DNA of 64,000 nucleotides, from assembly GCF_963677035.1 (NCBI RefSeq), contig NZ_OY781472.1:1364001-1428000 (forward strand), given 5' to 3'. This document shows, in pieces, positions 18,370 through 26,856 of the stretch (position 1 is the stretch's first letter; each line of letters opens with the position of its first letter). The DNA is from an uncultured Hyphomonas sp. Its GTDB lineage: Bacteria; Pseudomonadota; Alphaproteobacteria; Caulobacterales; Hyphomonadaceae. The notes below the pieces were generated by a model. That model ran no database searches and had not been told where the DNA came from. It worked only from the letters and a program-made list of their open reading frames with translations. The position numbers and the translations under genes were made by a program.

Positions 18370-20088
18370 GTCCACAGCCTCCGAAATGAACTCTGCGACC
18401 CGGCGGGGCCGCTCATGGAGCATGATCGATCCGGCATCCGGCTCGATCATGAATTGTGCATTATGCAGGCGTTCGGTGACCGCGCGTACATCGTCCGGCC
18501 GGACGATGCGGCATTTCTCCGGCTGCAGCCAATATTGCGGACAACGCACGTCATTGAGATGCGGTCCCCAATCCGAGTGTTTGGATAATTCGTCGAGATA
18601 GAAGGGTGAGCCGCCCTGTTCGCAGGCGTGAAATATTCCCAGCGCGTGTGCTTCCATGGCGCCGGGCCGGGCCAATGCCCGCATGTCCGCCTCTGACTGG
18701 CTGTAGCGGTCGATCAGGAAATGCTTGGCACCCCGCCGCCTGAAACTGCGCAGGCCCAGCGCATTGCTCAGTTTCAGGACCGATGGGGCATGCCGTGCAG
18801 ACATGGCCGCCAGTCGCACGCGCCTGTCCATGCCGGAATAGTGTTCCTTGGAGAGTGGGATTCCGCCATTCACCAGAATAAGAGACGCCGCGCGCGGGCC
18901 GAGCGCATTGACGAGGCGCGCCCCATGGCTGGTGCCAAGTTGCTGCGCGACGACATGCACCTCGCCGCTGGTGTGCTGGTCGATTACGGCCAGTGCATCC
19001 AGGAGGCTTGTTTCCTCGAACGCGGCCTCAGTTTCCGGTGGACTGGAATAGCCGTAGCTCGGCCGGGAAGGAGCCAGGAGCGTGAAATCCCGCGCGTCCA
19101 GATGCTCCAGGAATTCGGCCTGGAAGAACGGTCCCTGGATCAGGGCGTGGAGGAAGACAAGCGTACGTTTGCCCGTTCCATGCCGGTAGAAGGCCACCGT
19201 TCGCCCTGCGCGCTGCAGTGTATGCATGTTTTCGCGCGGCGTGGTCCAGCTCGTCAGCAGGTCATCGCCGGACGCCCCGGGGATCTGATGGAGCATGAAG
19301 GCAATGCCTGCAGACAGCTGAACCAGATCGGCAATGCGGGCGCAGCCGGTCTTCCGCAGGATGCTCTTTGACTGGGCCTTGATCGTTTCGGTCGAACGCC
19401 CGCGCATATCGGCGATCTGTTTCGGGGTTTTGTTTGAGAGGTGGCCGGCGAGCACCTGCGTTTCAGAGTCCGTCAGGCCGAGTGCTGTGCCCAGCCGGTC
19501 CAGTAAATTCTCGGACCAATGGACAAAGGACAGGGAGATGCGAAGCGCAGCGTCCGGATCTGCTGGTCGGTGGATCAGGCCAAGACATGTGCTTTCGGCA
19601 TCTTCGCCGATATTGCCCAGGAAAATCCTGTCCTGTTCTTCTGGCCGGTTCAGCGTCTTGTAGATCAGCCCGCGCGTGTCAGGATCCAGCGGCAATTCTT
19701 CCAGAGACACAGGCAGGTCGCATTTCAGCAAAACGCCAGCGGCGTCATTCCCGCTGACCTGCAGGCTGCCGGGTCTGATGTTCAGGACGGCGTGATACGG
19801 ATCCTGGCTGGCTGATTGCGACTTCTCCAGCGCGACGGCCATATCGAAGATTTCCAGCAGCCGATCAGTGTGCGTATCAAGTTCCGTTTGAGCAGCCTCA
19901 TTCTGCAGGACAGATGGGCTGATCTCGCCGGTCTTCAGGTTTACCGCGAAAAAATCGTGCGCCGTATCCAGGAAGCTTTCAAATGCCGTATTATCCAGCG
20001 GCACCTGATAAGCGACGCCGAGCAATTCGATATAGGGTGCTTCTGCCGCTGCATCTGAAGGGGGTGGTTTCACGATGTCGGAACTCAC
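18337..20088 (-). CDS. LuxR-type helix-turn-helix protein fused to an alpha/beta hydrolase
   Basis: A 583-aa fusion. Residues 1-200 form a PAS-like or uncharacterised sensor region. Residues 203-258 are a LuxR/GerE helix-turn-helix (LTDSETQVLAGHLSNKTPKQ, then STETIKAQSKSILRKTG). Residues 285-575 are an alpha/beta hydrolase. The hydrolase looks catalytic: oxyanion region VFLHALIQGP, nucleophile elbow GTSHG with Ser387, an acid in IVRPDD, and His558 in IMLHERP. It could be a one-component regulator that binds or hydrolyses its own inducer. No target gene is evident; the gene stands alone between a convergent lipoprotein gene and a co-directional alcohol dehydrogenase. Confidence 0.88.
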   Translation of the reverse strand: MSSDIVKPPPSDAAAEAPYIELLGVAYQVPLDNTAFESFLDTAHDFFAVNLKTGEISPSVLQNEAAQTELDTHTDRLLEIFDMAVALEKSQSASQDPYHAVLNIRPGSLQVSGNDAAGVLLKCDLPVSLEELPLDPDTRGLIYKTLNRPEEQDRIFLGNIGEDAESTCLGLIHRPADPDAALRISLSFVHWSENLLDRLGTALGLTDSETQVLAGHLSNKTPKQIADMRGRSTETIKAQSKSILRKTGCARIADLVQLSAGIAFMLHQIPGASGDDLLTSWTTPRENMHTLQRAGRTVAFYRHGTGKRTLVFLHALIQGPFFQAEFLEHLDARDFTLLAPSRPSYGYSSPPETEAAFEETSLLDALAVIDQHTSGEVHVVAQQLGTSHGARLVNALGPRAASLILVNGGIPLSKEHYSGMDRRVRLAAMSARHAPSVLKLSNALGLRSFRRRGAKHFLIDRYSQSEADMRALARPGAMEAHALGIFHACEQGGSPFYLDELSKHSDWGPHLNDVRCPQYWLQPEKCRIVRPDDVRAVTERLHNAQFMIEPDAGSIMLHERPRRVAEFISEAVDDALSGRESDR

Positions 20089-20202
20089 TACCAGTCAACA
20101 CACAGGAATGGCTGGTGCATCCCGCATGGGCCGCACCAGTGTTCGCCAGCATATTCGGGCAGCTTCACTACGGCAAGCCGACAGGTCCCGGTGGCCGTAA
20201 GC

Positions 20203-21303
20203 CTAATCGAACACCACAACCTGCCGCGCCACCGTGCCCTTGTTGTCCTTCAGGTTCTGCAGGGCGCCGGTGATGCCGTCGAGGCCGATGCGGTCTGAGA
20301 TCATGTCGTCGAGGTGGAGCTTGCCCTGCCGGTAGAGTTCCACCAGGCGCGGGAAGTCGATCCGGAACTGGTTGGAACCCATGATCGCGCCCTGCAGGCG
20401 TTTCTCGGTGACCAGCATCTCGATGCCCGGAATTTCGATGTTCACGCCGGGCGTAATCATGCCGATCAGCGTGGCGACGCCGCGCGGGCGCATCATGTGA
20501 TAGGCCTGTTCGGCGGTCTGCTTCAGGCCAACACATTCGAACGCATAGTGCACGCCGCCCTTGGTCAGCTCTTTGACGGCCTCCACGGCATTGACCTTGG
20601 ACGGATTGACCACGTCGGTCGCCCCGAACCGGACGGCCATTTGCAGCTTCTCGTCTGACAGGTCCACCGCGATGATCCGGCTGGCTCCGGCGATCGCCGC
20701 GCCGTTGATGGCGGAGAGGCCGACGCCGCCGCAGCCGACCACGGCAACGGTCGATCCGGGCTCCACCCTGGCAGCATGGAAGACCGAGCCGACACCCGTG
20801 ATCACGCCGCAGCCGATCAGGCAGGCGCGGTCCAGCGGCATGTCCTTGTCGATGGCGCAGAGCGCATTCTCATGCACCAGGATCTGTTCGGCAAAGGACG
20901 ACAGGTTCAGGAACTGGCCGACCTTTTCACCCTTGATCGACAGGCGCGGCGCCTCGCTCATCTGGCGCTGGAACTGGTCCTTGTTGATCGTGTGGCAGAC
21001 CGACATGTGGCCGGAAAGGCAGTACTCGCACGTGCCGCAGAAAGGGGAGAGGATGGAAATGACATGGTCGCCCGGCTTCACGGCCGAGACCATGGAGCCG
21101 ACAGCCTCCACGACGCCCGCGCTTTCGTGGCCGAGGATGACCGGCGTCTCGACCGGGAAATTGGCATCCCAGAAATGTACGTCGGAATGGCAGACCCCGA
21201 CAGCTTTCAGCCGGACAAGGACTTCCCGCGGACCGGGTTTGTCGATCGTGACTTCTTCAATCGACAGCGGCTTGTTCGGCTCCCGCATCACAGCAGCTTT
21301 CAT
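20203..21303 (-). CDS. Zinc-dependent medium-chain alcohol dehydrogenase
   Basis: A 366-aa MDR-family alcohol dehydrogenase. The start at 21303 follows a strong AGGAGG site; the frame extends upstream to 21408 but without conserved sequence. Catalytic zinc ligands are in GVCHSDVHF, GHES and the downstream GCG. The structural zinc lobe is FCGTCEYCLSGHMSVC, with four cysteines. The NAD motif is VGCGGVGLSAINGA, followed by the acidic VDLSDEKL that favours NAD over NADP. It resembles the class III/aryl-alcohol group (Rxyl/AdhD-like). The substrate is not assigned. Confidence 0.88.
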   Translation of the reverse strand: MKAAVMREPNKPLSIEEVTIDKPGPREVLVRLKAVGVCHSDVHFWDANFPVETPVILGHESAGVVEAVGSMVSAVKPGDHVISILSPFCGTCEYCLSGHMSVCHTINKDQFQRQMSEAPRLSIKGEKVGQFLNLSSFAEQILVHENALCAIDKDMPLDRACLIGCGVITGVGSVFHAARVEPGSTVAVVGCGGVGLSAINGAAIAGASRIIAVDLSDEKLQMAVRFGATDVVNPSKVNAVEAVKELTKGGVHYAFECVGLKQTAEQAYHMMRPRGVATLIGMITPGVNIEIPGIEMLVTEKRLQGAIMGSNQFRIDFPRLVELYRQGKLHLDDMISDRIGLDGITGALQNLKDNKGTVARQVVVFD

Positions 21304-21385
21304 GGCATTTCCTCCTGGGTATTTTATTTTCCCAGGAGGATGACCGTGAAAGTGCCGTTTGGCGAGACCTGCCCCGAGGGGAGGT

Positions 21386-22978
21386 CTATTCGCTCTCCGG
21401 CCCGGCAACCAGTCCGCTGGCGCGGCCCATGACCTGAAAGATTTCGTTCTGCTCCATCACGCCGGAAACGAGTTCCGATCCGGGGCCGGAGGCGAAGATG
21501 GCTACATCGTCGCCGCCATGGGTTTCTGACCACATCGGGTAGAGTGACTGCTGGAGGAAATCCTTGTCGGTCGTGTCGACGCCGGTGAGATCCTTGCGGA
21601 TGCAGTCGAAACCGTCTTCCGTCACCGTGCAGGCACCCGGTCCGTTCATGTAGCCGAGCGTCGTGTAGGGTTTGCCGTCGAGCGCCTTGGCGGGCGTGCC
21701 GTCAATCGACATCGAGGACAGACCAAGGATCGGATTGCCGCGCCGGGCATAGCCGGAAATCGTCAGCGTATGGGAATGGTCTGCTGTGACGATAATCAAC
21801 GTATCGTCCGGATTAGTCATCTCCAGAGCCGTCTTGATCGCCTGATCGAACTGGTCGGTTTCTTCCAGCGCGCGGGCGGCATTGCCGGCATGGTGGGCGT
21901 GATCGATGCGGCCGCCTTCGACCAGCAGCACATATCCGTCCGGGTCCTGCGACAGGCGCGTGATGGCTGCGCGCGTCATTTCGGAGATTGATGGTTCGCC
22001 GGCCGGATCGTCGGCCCGGTCGAGTTCATAGTCCATATGGGAGGGTTCAAAGAGGGCTAGGACCTTGTCTTCGCTGGCAAAGTTTTCCGCATCAAAGCCT
22101 TCGCGGTCGATGATGAATTTGTGGTCCGGACGTGCCGTCCACTCTGCGATCAGGTCGCGCTGGTCCTTGCGGTCGCTGATTTTGCCCGGATATTCCGGAT
22201 CTTCCGTGCCGCCCTTCAGAAAGGCCGAGCGGCCGCCGCCCATGGCGACTTCAAAGCCGTCACCGACTGGCCAGTCGATGAACTGCGTGGCGATGTCAGA
22301 ACAGGCACCCGCCTCTGCGCCGCCGGAACCGACAAAGGCTTCCCAGTCGCGATTCGCTGACTTCGAATAGGTGGCGCCGGGCGTGGCGTGGGTCAGGCGG
22401 GCGGTGGTGATGACGCCTGTCGCAAGACCGGCCGATTCGGCGATCTCGAAAATGGTGTCCGTCGTGTTGCCCTCGACGCTGGCGCAATTGTCGTAGGAGG
22501 CGTCGCCCGTGATGCCGAGCGTGCGGGAATTGGTTTTCACACCGCTCATCATCGCCGTGGCGGTGGAGGCGGAGTCAGCGATCTGGGCATCGTGGCTATA
22601 GGTCTTGGACAGACCGGAATAGGGGAGCTGATCCATGGTCAGCTTGTAGGATTCGCCGTCCACGCCGCGCTTCTGCCCGGCATAGATACGGGTTGCCGTG
22701 ATTGTCGGGATGCTCATACCGTCGCCGACAAAGAGAATGACATTCTTTGCCGGACGCAGGCCGCGCGCTGCGATCTTCGCGTCGATCGCCGCCTGCGCAT
22801 TCAGGTAATAATCATTGCCTGCCTGGCGGGGCACGGCTGGCTCACGGTCCAGCATGGCAATCGGGGACGCAACGGGCTCGGTCACGACCACTTCTGCAGT
22901 TTCGGTCTCTGCCGGTGTTGCCGTACACCCGGTAAGGGCAAGAGCGATAAGGGGCAGGGCGGTGAGAGTCTTGCGCAT
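21386..22978 (-). CDS. Alkaline phosphatase, lipoprotein
   Basis: A 530-aa alkaline phosphatase of the PhoA superfamily. A lipobox (ALALTGCT) predicts a lipid-anchored periplasmic or outer-membrane enzyme. The first metal ligand is in LFVGDGMS, the nucleophilic serine in DSASTATAM (DAQIADSASTATAM), and other metal ligands in RIDHAHHAG and VTADHSHTL. It hydrolyses phosphate monoesters in the periplasm. No convincing Pho box was seen in the short upstream region, so regulation by phosphate is not established here. Cysteines in CASVEGN and CSDIATQ suggest disulfides. Confidence 0.92.
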   Translation of the reverse strand: MRKTLTALPLIALALTGCTATPAETETAEVVVTEPVASPIAMLDREPAVPRQAGNDYYLNAQAAIDAKIAARGLRPAKNVILFVGDGMSIPTITATRIYAGQKRGVDGESYKLTMDQLPYSGLSKTYSHDAQIADSASTATAMMSGVKTNSRTLGITGDASYDNCASVEGNTTDTIFEIAESAGLATGVITTARLTHATPGATYSKSANRDWEAFVGSGGAEAGACSDIATQFIDWPVGDGFEVAMGGGRSAFLKGGTEDPEYPGKISDRKDQRDLIAEWTARPDHKFIIDREGFDAENFASEDKVLALFEPSHMDYELDRADDPAGEPSISEMTRAAITRLSQDPDGYVLLVEGGRIDHAHHAGNAARALEETDQFDQAIKTALEMTNPDDTLIIVTADHSHTLTISGYARRGNPILGLSSMSIDGTPAKALDGKPYTTLGYMNGPGACTVTEDGFDCIRKDLTGVDTTDKDFLQQSLYPMWSETHGGDDVAIFASGPGSELVSGVMEQNEIFQVMGRASGLVAGPESE

Positions 22979-23040
22979 AGGGGCCTCCGGTAAATCCGAC
23001 TTTTCTGCGTCGTAAGGTGTTTGTGTGACGGTTTTGCCTG

Positions 23041-23946
23041 TCAGTCGACCGCAACACGCGGTTTACGGCCGCGCTGGGCCAGCCAGACTGCAAACAGGAT
23101 GATAACACCGCCCATTGCCTGCAGGCCGGTCAGAGATTCTCCGAAAAGGCGCCAGGAGACGGCTGCGGCGACAACAGGCTGGACGAGGACAAGCAGGCCT
23201 GCGACGGCTGCGGACGTTCTGCCAAGGCCTGTCACGATTAGGGCCTGACCGGCGATCTGCGAGACAAGTGCCAGGAAGACCGGGACCTGAAAGCCTGCCA
23301 GGGATTGGGGCATGAATGTTTCCCCCGTTGCCAGCACGATGCATCCGGCGACGATGACTTCCACCAGGGTCAGCCAGAAGATCGCTTCGATCCCGCCAAT
23401 GGTGCGCCGGGCGATGTTGGAGCAGAGCATATAGCCGCTGACGAGGAAGGCAGCGGCCACGGCGAAAAGGTCCCCATGAATATTGCCTTTGCCCTCGGCG
23501 CCTCCCCCGAGGGACAGGGCGGCGGCCCCAAGAATGGCAAGCGCGGCCGCCACGAACCAGAAGGCATGCGGGCGTTGCTTCAGGAAGAACCATGCCCCGA
23601 AACCAACCAGAACATTTCCAAGGTTCACGATGAAGGTGGCGTTGGAAACGGTCGTCAGGGTCAGCGCGTGATGCCAGAGCGCTATGTCGAGTGTGAAGAA
23701 AGTCCCGGCCATGAGGATAAACCGGTTCGGCAGGCGCGGCGCGCGCCGTTCGATCACAAACACCAGTGCCAGCAGCAAGGGCAGCGCGAAGACATACCGC
23801 CAGAAGGCAATTGCCTGAGGCCCCAGTTCGTCGAGGCCAAAGCGCAGGCCGATGGGGGCAAACCCAATTCCGACGCCACCTGCCAGAACCATCAGCGGCC
23901 CGGTCCAGGAACGGGGCGTGGGCGGGGCGGCAGGTATGGTTGTCAT
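23041..23946 (-). CDS. EamA/DMT-superfamily transporter
   Basis: A 301-aa inner-membrane protein with ten predicted helices in two EamA halves (about residues 15-145 and 160-290). Family features are APIGLRFGLDELGPQAIAFW in the first half and SQIAGQALIVTGLGRTSAAV in the second. Such proteins export amino acids or other metabolites; the substrate is unknown. The start overlaps... the downstream gene gluQ begins upstream on the same strand, and their 4-nt overlap (23943-23946) suggests co-translation with gluQ as the first gene. Confidence 0.87.
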   Translation of the reverse strand: MTTIPAAPPTPRSWTGPLMVLAGGVGIGFAPIGLRFGLDELGPQAIAFWRYVFALPLLLALVFVIERRAPRLPNRFILMAGTFFTLDIALWHHALTLTTVSNATFIVNLGNVLVGFGAWFFLKQRPHAFWFVAAALAILGAAALSLGGGAEGKGNIHGDLFAVAAAFLVSGYMLCSNIARRTIGGIEAIFWLTLVEVIVAGCIVLATGETFMPQSLAGFQVPVFLALVSQIAGQALIVTGLGRTSAAVAGLLVLVQPVVAAAVSWRLFGESLTGLQAMGGVIILFAVWLAQRGRKPRVAVD

Positions 23947-24788
23947 GAATTGCCCGTTATCCGGCGAAGGTCGTCTGGGGTCTTGCCTTCATCACGCCAT
24001 GCGCGCAATCCCCTGTCTCCTGCGCGTTTGGACAGTTTCCTGCCGTCGGGGCCGAGGACCAGCGGGTGAAAACGGTAGATCGGCTGAGGCCAGTCCATCA
24101 GGGCCTGCAGCAGAGCATGCACGGCCGTCATTTCCCGGATGTCTTCGCCGCGAATGACATGGGTCACGCCCTGCAGGGCATCATCATGGCAGCAGGCGAG
24201 GTGGTAGGAGGCTGGCGTCTCCTTCCGGCCGAGAACCACATCGCCAAAAGGACGGGGGTCCGCTGGCACGGCGCATGCGGCGCCGGCACTCTCATCCAGG
24301 TAGCTCAGCCTTGTATAACGTGGCCCGAGGGCATCCCGGGCGGCTGCCAGGGACAAACGCCAGGCGTATGCTTCGCCCTGAGCGATGCGGGCGTCTTCTT
24401 CGCTGACGGGCAGGGGGCGTCCGACAAAACCCTCATCAACTGGCCCGTCGCCGGCCGGCATGGCCGCGGCGATTTCACGCCGGGTCCGGAAACAGCGATA
24501 GACGAGTCCCCGGCGCCGCAAATCCTGCAGAACGGATTCGTATTCACCGAAATGGTCCGATTGGCGGCGCACGGGCCCGGTCCATTCAAGGCCCAGCCAT
24601 TTCAGGTCTTCGAGGATCGCCGTTTCGTATTCCGGGCGGCAGCGGGTCTGGTCGATATCCTCAATCCGCAGCAGGACCTGTCCACCGGCGGCCTGGGCGG
24701 CGTCCCAGACATGGAACGCGGAACAGGCATGGCCAAGGTGCAGGTATCCCGTTGGTGACGGCGCGAAACGGGTCACGAAATGCGTCAT
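23943..24788 (-). CDS. gluQ: Glutamyl-Q tRNA(Asp) synthetase
   Basis: About 281 aa, a truncated glutamyl-tRNA-synthetase paralogue that attaches glutamate to queuosine at position 34 of tRNA(Asp) without an anticodon-binding domain. The HIGH motif is HLGH (PSPTGYLHLGHACSAF) and the KMSKS motif is KLSKR. The start at 24788 (MTHFVTRFAPSP) is chosen because the family begins there; a further start at 24833 adds 15 residues. The zinc-binding cysteines found in many members are largely missing: only one Cys remains in VYRCFRTRREI. It is the first gene of a pair with the DMT transporter. Confidence 0.92.
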   Translation of the reverse strand: MTHFVTRFAPSPTGYLHLGHACSAFHVWDAAQAAGGQVLLRIEDIDQTRCRPEYETAILEDLKWLGLEWTGPVRRQSDHFGEYESVLQDLRRRGLVYRCFRTRREIAAAMPAGDGPVDEGFVGRPLPVSEEDARIAQGEAYAWRLSLAAARDALGPRYTRLSYLDESAGAACAVPADPRPFGDVVLGRKETPASYHLACCHDDALQGVTHVIRGEDIREMTAVHALLQALMDWPQPIYRFHPLVLGPDGRKLSKRAGDRGLRAWRDEGKTPDDLRRITGNS

Positions 24789-24929
24789 TCTGAACTGTTC
24801 GCCTCCCGCTGCCGACCTTGATCCAGACGGCATGCTGTGCGATAGGCCGCGCCCGCGTCAACAGACTTTCCCTGTTGCATGGACGGCTCAGGAACCGTAT
24901 CGCCAAGAGGCTTGAGAGGTCCTATTTCA

Positions 24930-25997
24930 ATGCCTGTGACGGACTGGCTGACAGCAGCGGAAACCTGGGCGGGAGCCCATGTGCGGGAGACCCGGTATCT
25001 CGCAGCGCTGGGGCTTGTTCTGGGCGTTCTGCTGGCCGCCTTTGTCCTGCTCCTGATGTTTCGTCTGTTTGTGCGGCTCGTCCGGCGCCTCAACGATGTT
25101 GCGGCGGCGCGTACGATGCGCCGGGACAAGGCGCCCGGTTATCGCATCATCCTGGCGCGTCCGTCCGGTGGGAAACGCGGCGCTACGTTGAAATGGCTGC
25201 AGTCATCACTTGCAGATCATCTTTCCTCCTTCAATTTCGGCGCACCGTTCCAGATCATGCGGATGAGTGTTCTGAAAGGCGGCCTGGCGCCCGAAACGAT
25301 TGCACGGGCGCGCAGGCGTATGGCCGCAGCGGACGCCGACCTGTTCGTGTGGGGCGAGCGCAACGGGCGGAAAGAGGATGGTCTGGTTTTGCATGGCCTG
25401 ACCCGGGGAGGGGGGCTGAGTCCGGCAAATGCCCGGCTGTTCACCTTGTGCCTGCCGGGCCGCGACACTGCGCTGGACGGCGAGATACCCAAAATTGCTG
25501 CATTCCTGCTGGCCAAAAAACTGCAGCCCGGGCTTGGCAATCCGGAATCCTTCCGTCCCGAGAAAATCAGCCTGCTCGCTGAAGCGCTGTCTGGCATGCT
25601 GGATCATGGTGGCCCCATGCCGGCGGCGCTGCGCAATGAGATCGAGGGAGATTTCTGCGCATCGGCGGTCCATGTCGCGGAAGCTGCCGGCGACCTGGCC
25701 GGGCTGGACCGTGTCATAACGCTGCGCCGGGAACACCTGACTGAAGGGGCTGTTCAGGCCAATCCGGAACGCGCCATTCAGGCCCGGATGGATATCGGCC
25801 GGGCGCTGCTGGCGCGGGCTGCGCAAAAGTATGAGGCCGAACTGGTGCGCGAGGCGATTGGCCATCTTTCGCAGGTGGTTGAGGCGCTGAGAACCGATCC
25901 GTCCATCATGCGCGCGCAGGCAGCGTCGGATGCCATGTTCAAGGCGCAAAGCCTGATGGAAACGCGCAAACGTTTCGCGGTGAATTTCGGAACCTAG
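24930..25997 (+). CDS. Membrane-anchored protein of unknown function
   Basis: About 355 aa. The start at 24930 (MPVTDWLTAAETW) is preferred over 24879 because a GAGAGG sequence lies in front of it. One strong membrane helix (YLAALGLVLGVLLAAFVLLL followed by MFRLFVRLVRRL) anchors it, with the rest probably cytoplasmic. A region around residues 85-165 (IILARPSGGKRGATLKWLQS, ADADLFVWGERNGR) resembles adenylyl-cyclase-associated TPR-containing proteins of this clade. The C-terminal 150 residues are helical and TPR-like. I cannot name the family. The gene is divergent from gluQ and convergent with msrA. Confidence 0.7.
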   Translation: MPVTDWLTAAETWAGAHVRETRYLAALGLVLGVLLAAFVLLLMFRLFVRLVRRLNDVAAARTMRRDKAPGYRIILARPSGGKRGATLKWLQSSLADHLSSFNFGAPFQIMRMSVLKGGLAPETIARARRRMAAADADLFVWGERNGRKEDGLVLHGLTRGGGLSPANARLFTLCLPGRDTALDGEIPKIAAFLLAKKLQPGLGNPESFRPEKISLLAEALSGMLDHGGPMPAALRNEIEGDFCASAVHVAEAAGDLAGLDRVITLRREHLTEGAVQANPERAIQARMDIGRALLARAAQKYEAELVREAIGHLSQVVEALRTDPSIMRAQAASDAMFKAQSLMETRKRFAVNFGT

Positions 25998-26008
25998 ACC
26001 GGCAAATC

Positions 26009-26659
26009 TCAGACAGAGAGGCCCACCGGGCATGACACGCCGGTTCCACCAATCCCGCAATATCCGGCCGGGTTCTTGGCGAGATATTGCTGGTGATAGT
26101 CCTCTGCGAAATAGACCTTTTTCAGAGGTGCCACTTCGGTCGTGATCTTGCCCGCATGCCCTGCTTTGGCGAGGGACGTCTCATAGGCTGCGATCATCCG
26201 GCGGGCCGTATCCGCCTGTGCGTCGCTGGTTGTATAGACGGCGGAACGGTACTGGGTGCCGACATCATTGCCCTGGCGCATGCCCTGGGTCGGGTCGTGG
26301 CTTTCCAGAAAGAGTTTCATCAGGTTTTCGAAGGTCACCACCGCCGGATCAAAAATGACATCCACAATTTCGGTATGGCCGGTGTGGCCGCTGCAGACTT
26401 CTTCATAGGTCGGGTTGGGGGTGTACCCGCCTGCATAGCCGACACGCGTCAGCCAGACCCCGTCCTGTTCCCAGAACTTGCGCTCAGCGCCCCAGAAGCA
26501 GCCAAGCCCAAACACGGCGCGCTCAAACCCCGCCGGAGCCTCGGCCAGCAGGTCCCGACCACTCACGAAATGCGTGTCGGCGGTCGGAATCGGGTGGTCC
26601 CGGCCTTTCAGCGCGGTTTCAGGTGTCGGCATCGCAGCGGGTTTACGTGTGAACAGCAT
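26009..26659 (-). CDS. msrA: Peptide-methionine (S)-S-oxide reductase MsrA
   Basis: A 216-aa MsrA that reduces methionine-S-sulfoxide in proteins and free methionine. The catalytic motif is GCFWG ([15 protein letters not shown]). Other family stretches are [32 protein letters not shown] and [15 protein letters not shown]-terminal cysteines in [13 protein letters not shown] are candidates for the resolving cysteines. The length fits the longer MsrA type with an N-terminal extension of about 35 residues. It converges on the unknown membrane-anchored gene. Confidence 0.96.
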   Translation of the reverse strand: MLFTRKPAAMPTPETALKGRDHPIPTADTHFVSGRDLLAEAPAGFERAVFGLGCFWGAERKFWEQDGVWLTRVGYAGGYTPNPTYEEVCSGHTGHTEIVDVIFDPAVVTFENLMKLFLESHDPTQGMRQGNDVGTQYRSAVYTTSDAQADTARRMIAAYETSLAKAGHAGKITTEVAPLKKVYFAEDYHQQYLAKNPAGYCGIGGTGVSCPVGLSV

Positions 26660-26765
26660 GGCGGGCCTCCTTCAGCTGTCCTTTTATATGGGACCTTGCT
26701 GCTGCAACGGCAATCACAGTCTTGCGAGGCGCGTCCCCATAAGTTACAGCGTCCGCTTCTGGTTT

Positions 26766-26855
26766 GGTGAGGTGGCCGAGTGGTCGAAGGCGCACGCCTG
26801 GAAAGTGTGTAGGCTAGCAATAGTCTCCAGGGTTCGAATCCCTGTCTCACCGCCA
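26766..26855 (+). tRNA. tRNA-Ser (anticodon GGA)
   Basis: A 90-nt class II tRNA with a perfect fold: acceptor GGTGAGG/TCTCACC with discriminator G and encoded CCA (26853-26855), D arm starting GCCGAGTGG, anticodon stem CACGC/GTGTG with loop CTGGAAA (anticodon GGA), a long variable arm (TAGGCTAGCAATAGTCTC) typical of serine tRNAs, and T arm CAGGG-TTCGAAT-CCCTG. It reads UCC and UCU codons. The convergent PilZ/HlyD gene ends 2 nt after it. Confidence 0.96.
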
Positions 26856-26856
26856 G

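Noticed and set aside
22979..23040. Pho box upstream of alkaline phosphatase
   Set aside because: The short region has CTGACAG and CCGTCAC segments, but spacing and sequence do not match the two 7-bp repeats of a Pho box.
26766..26855. tRNA-Ser as an integration site for a genomic island
   Set aside because: No integrase gene and no duplicated tRNA 3' end were seen in the flanks.
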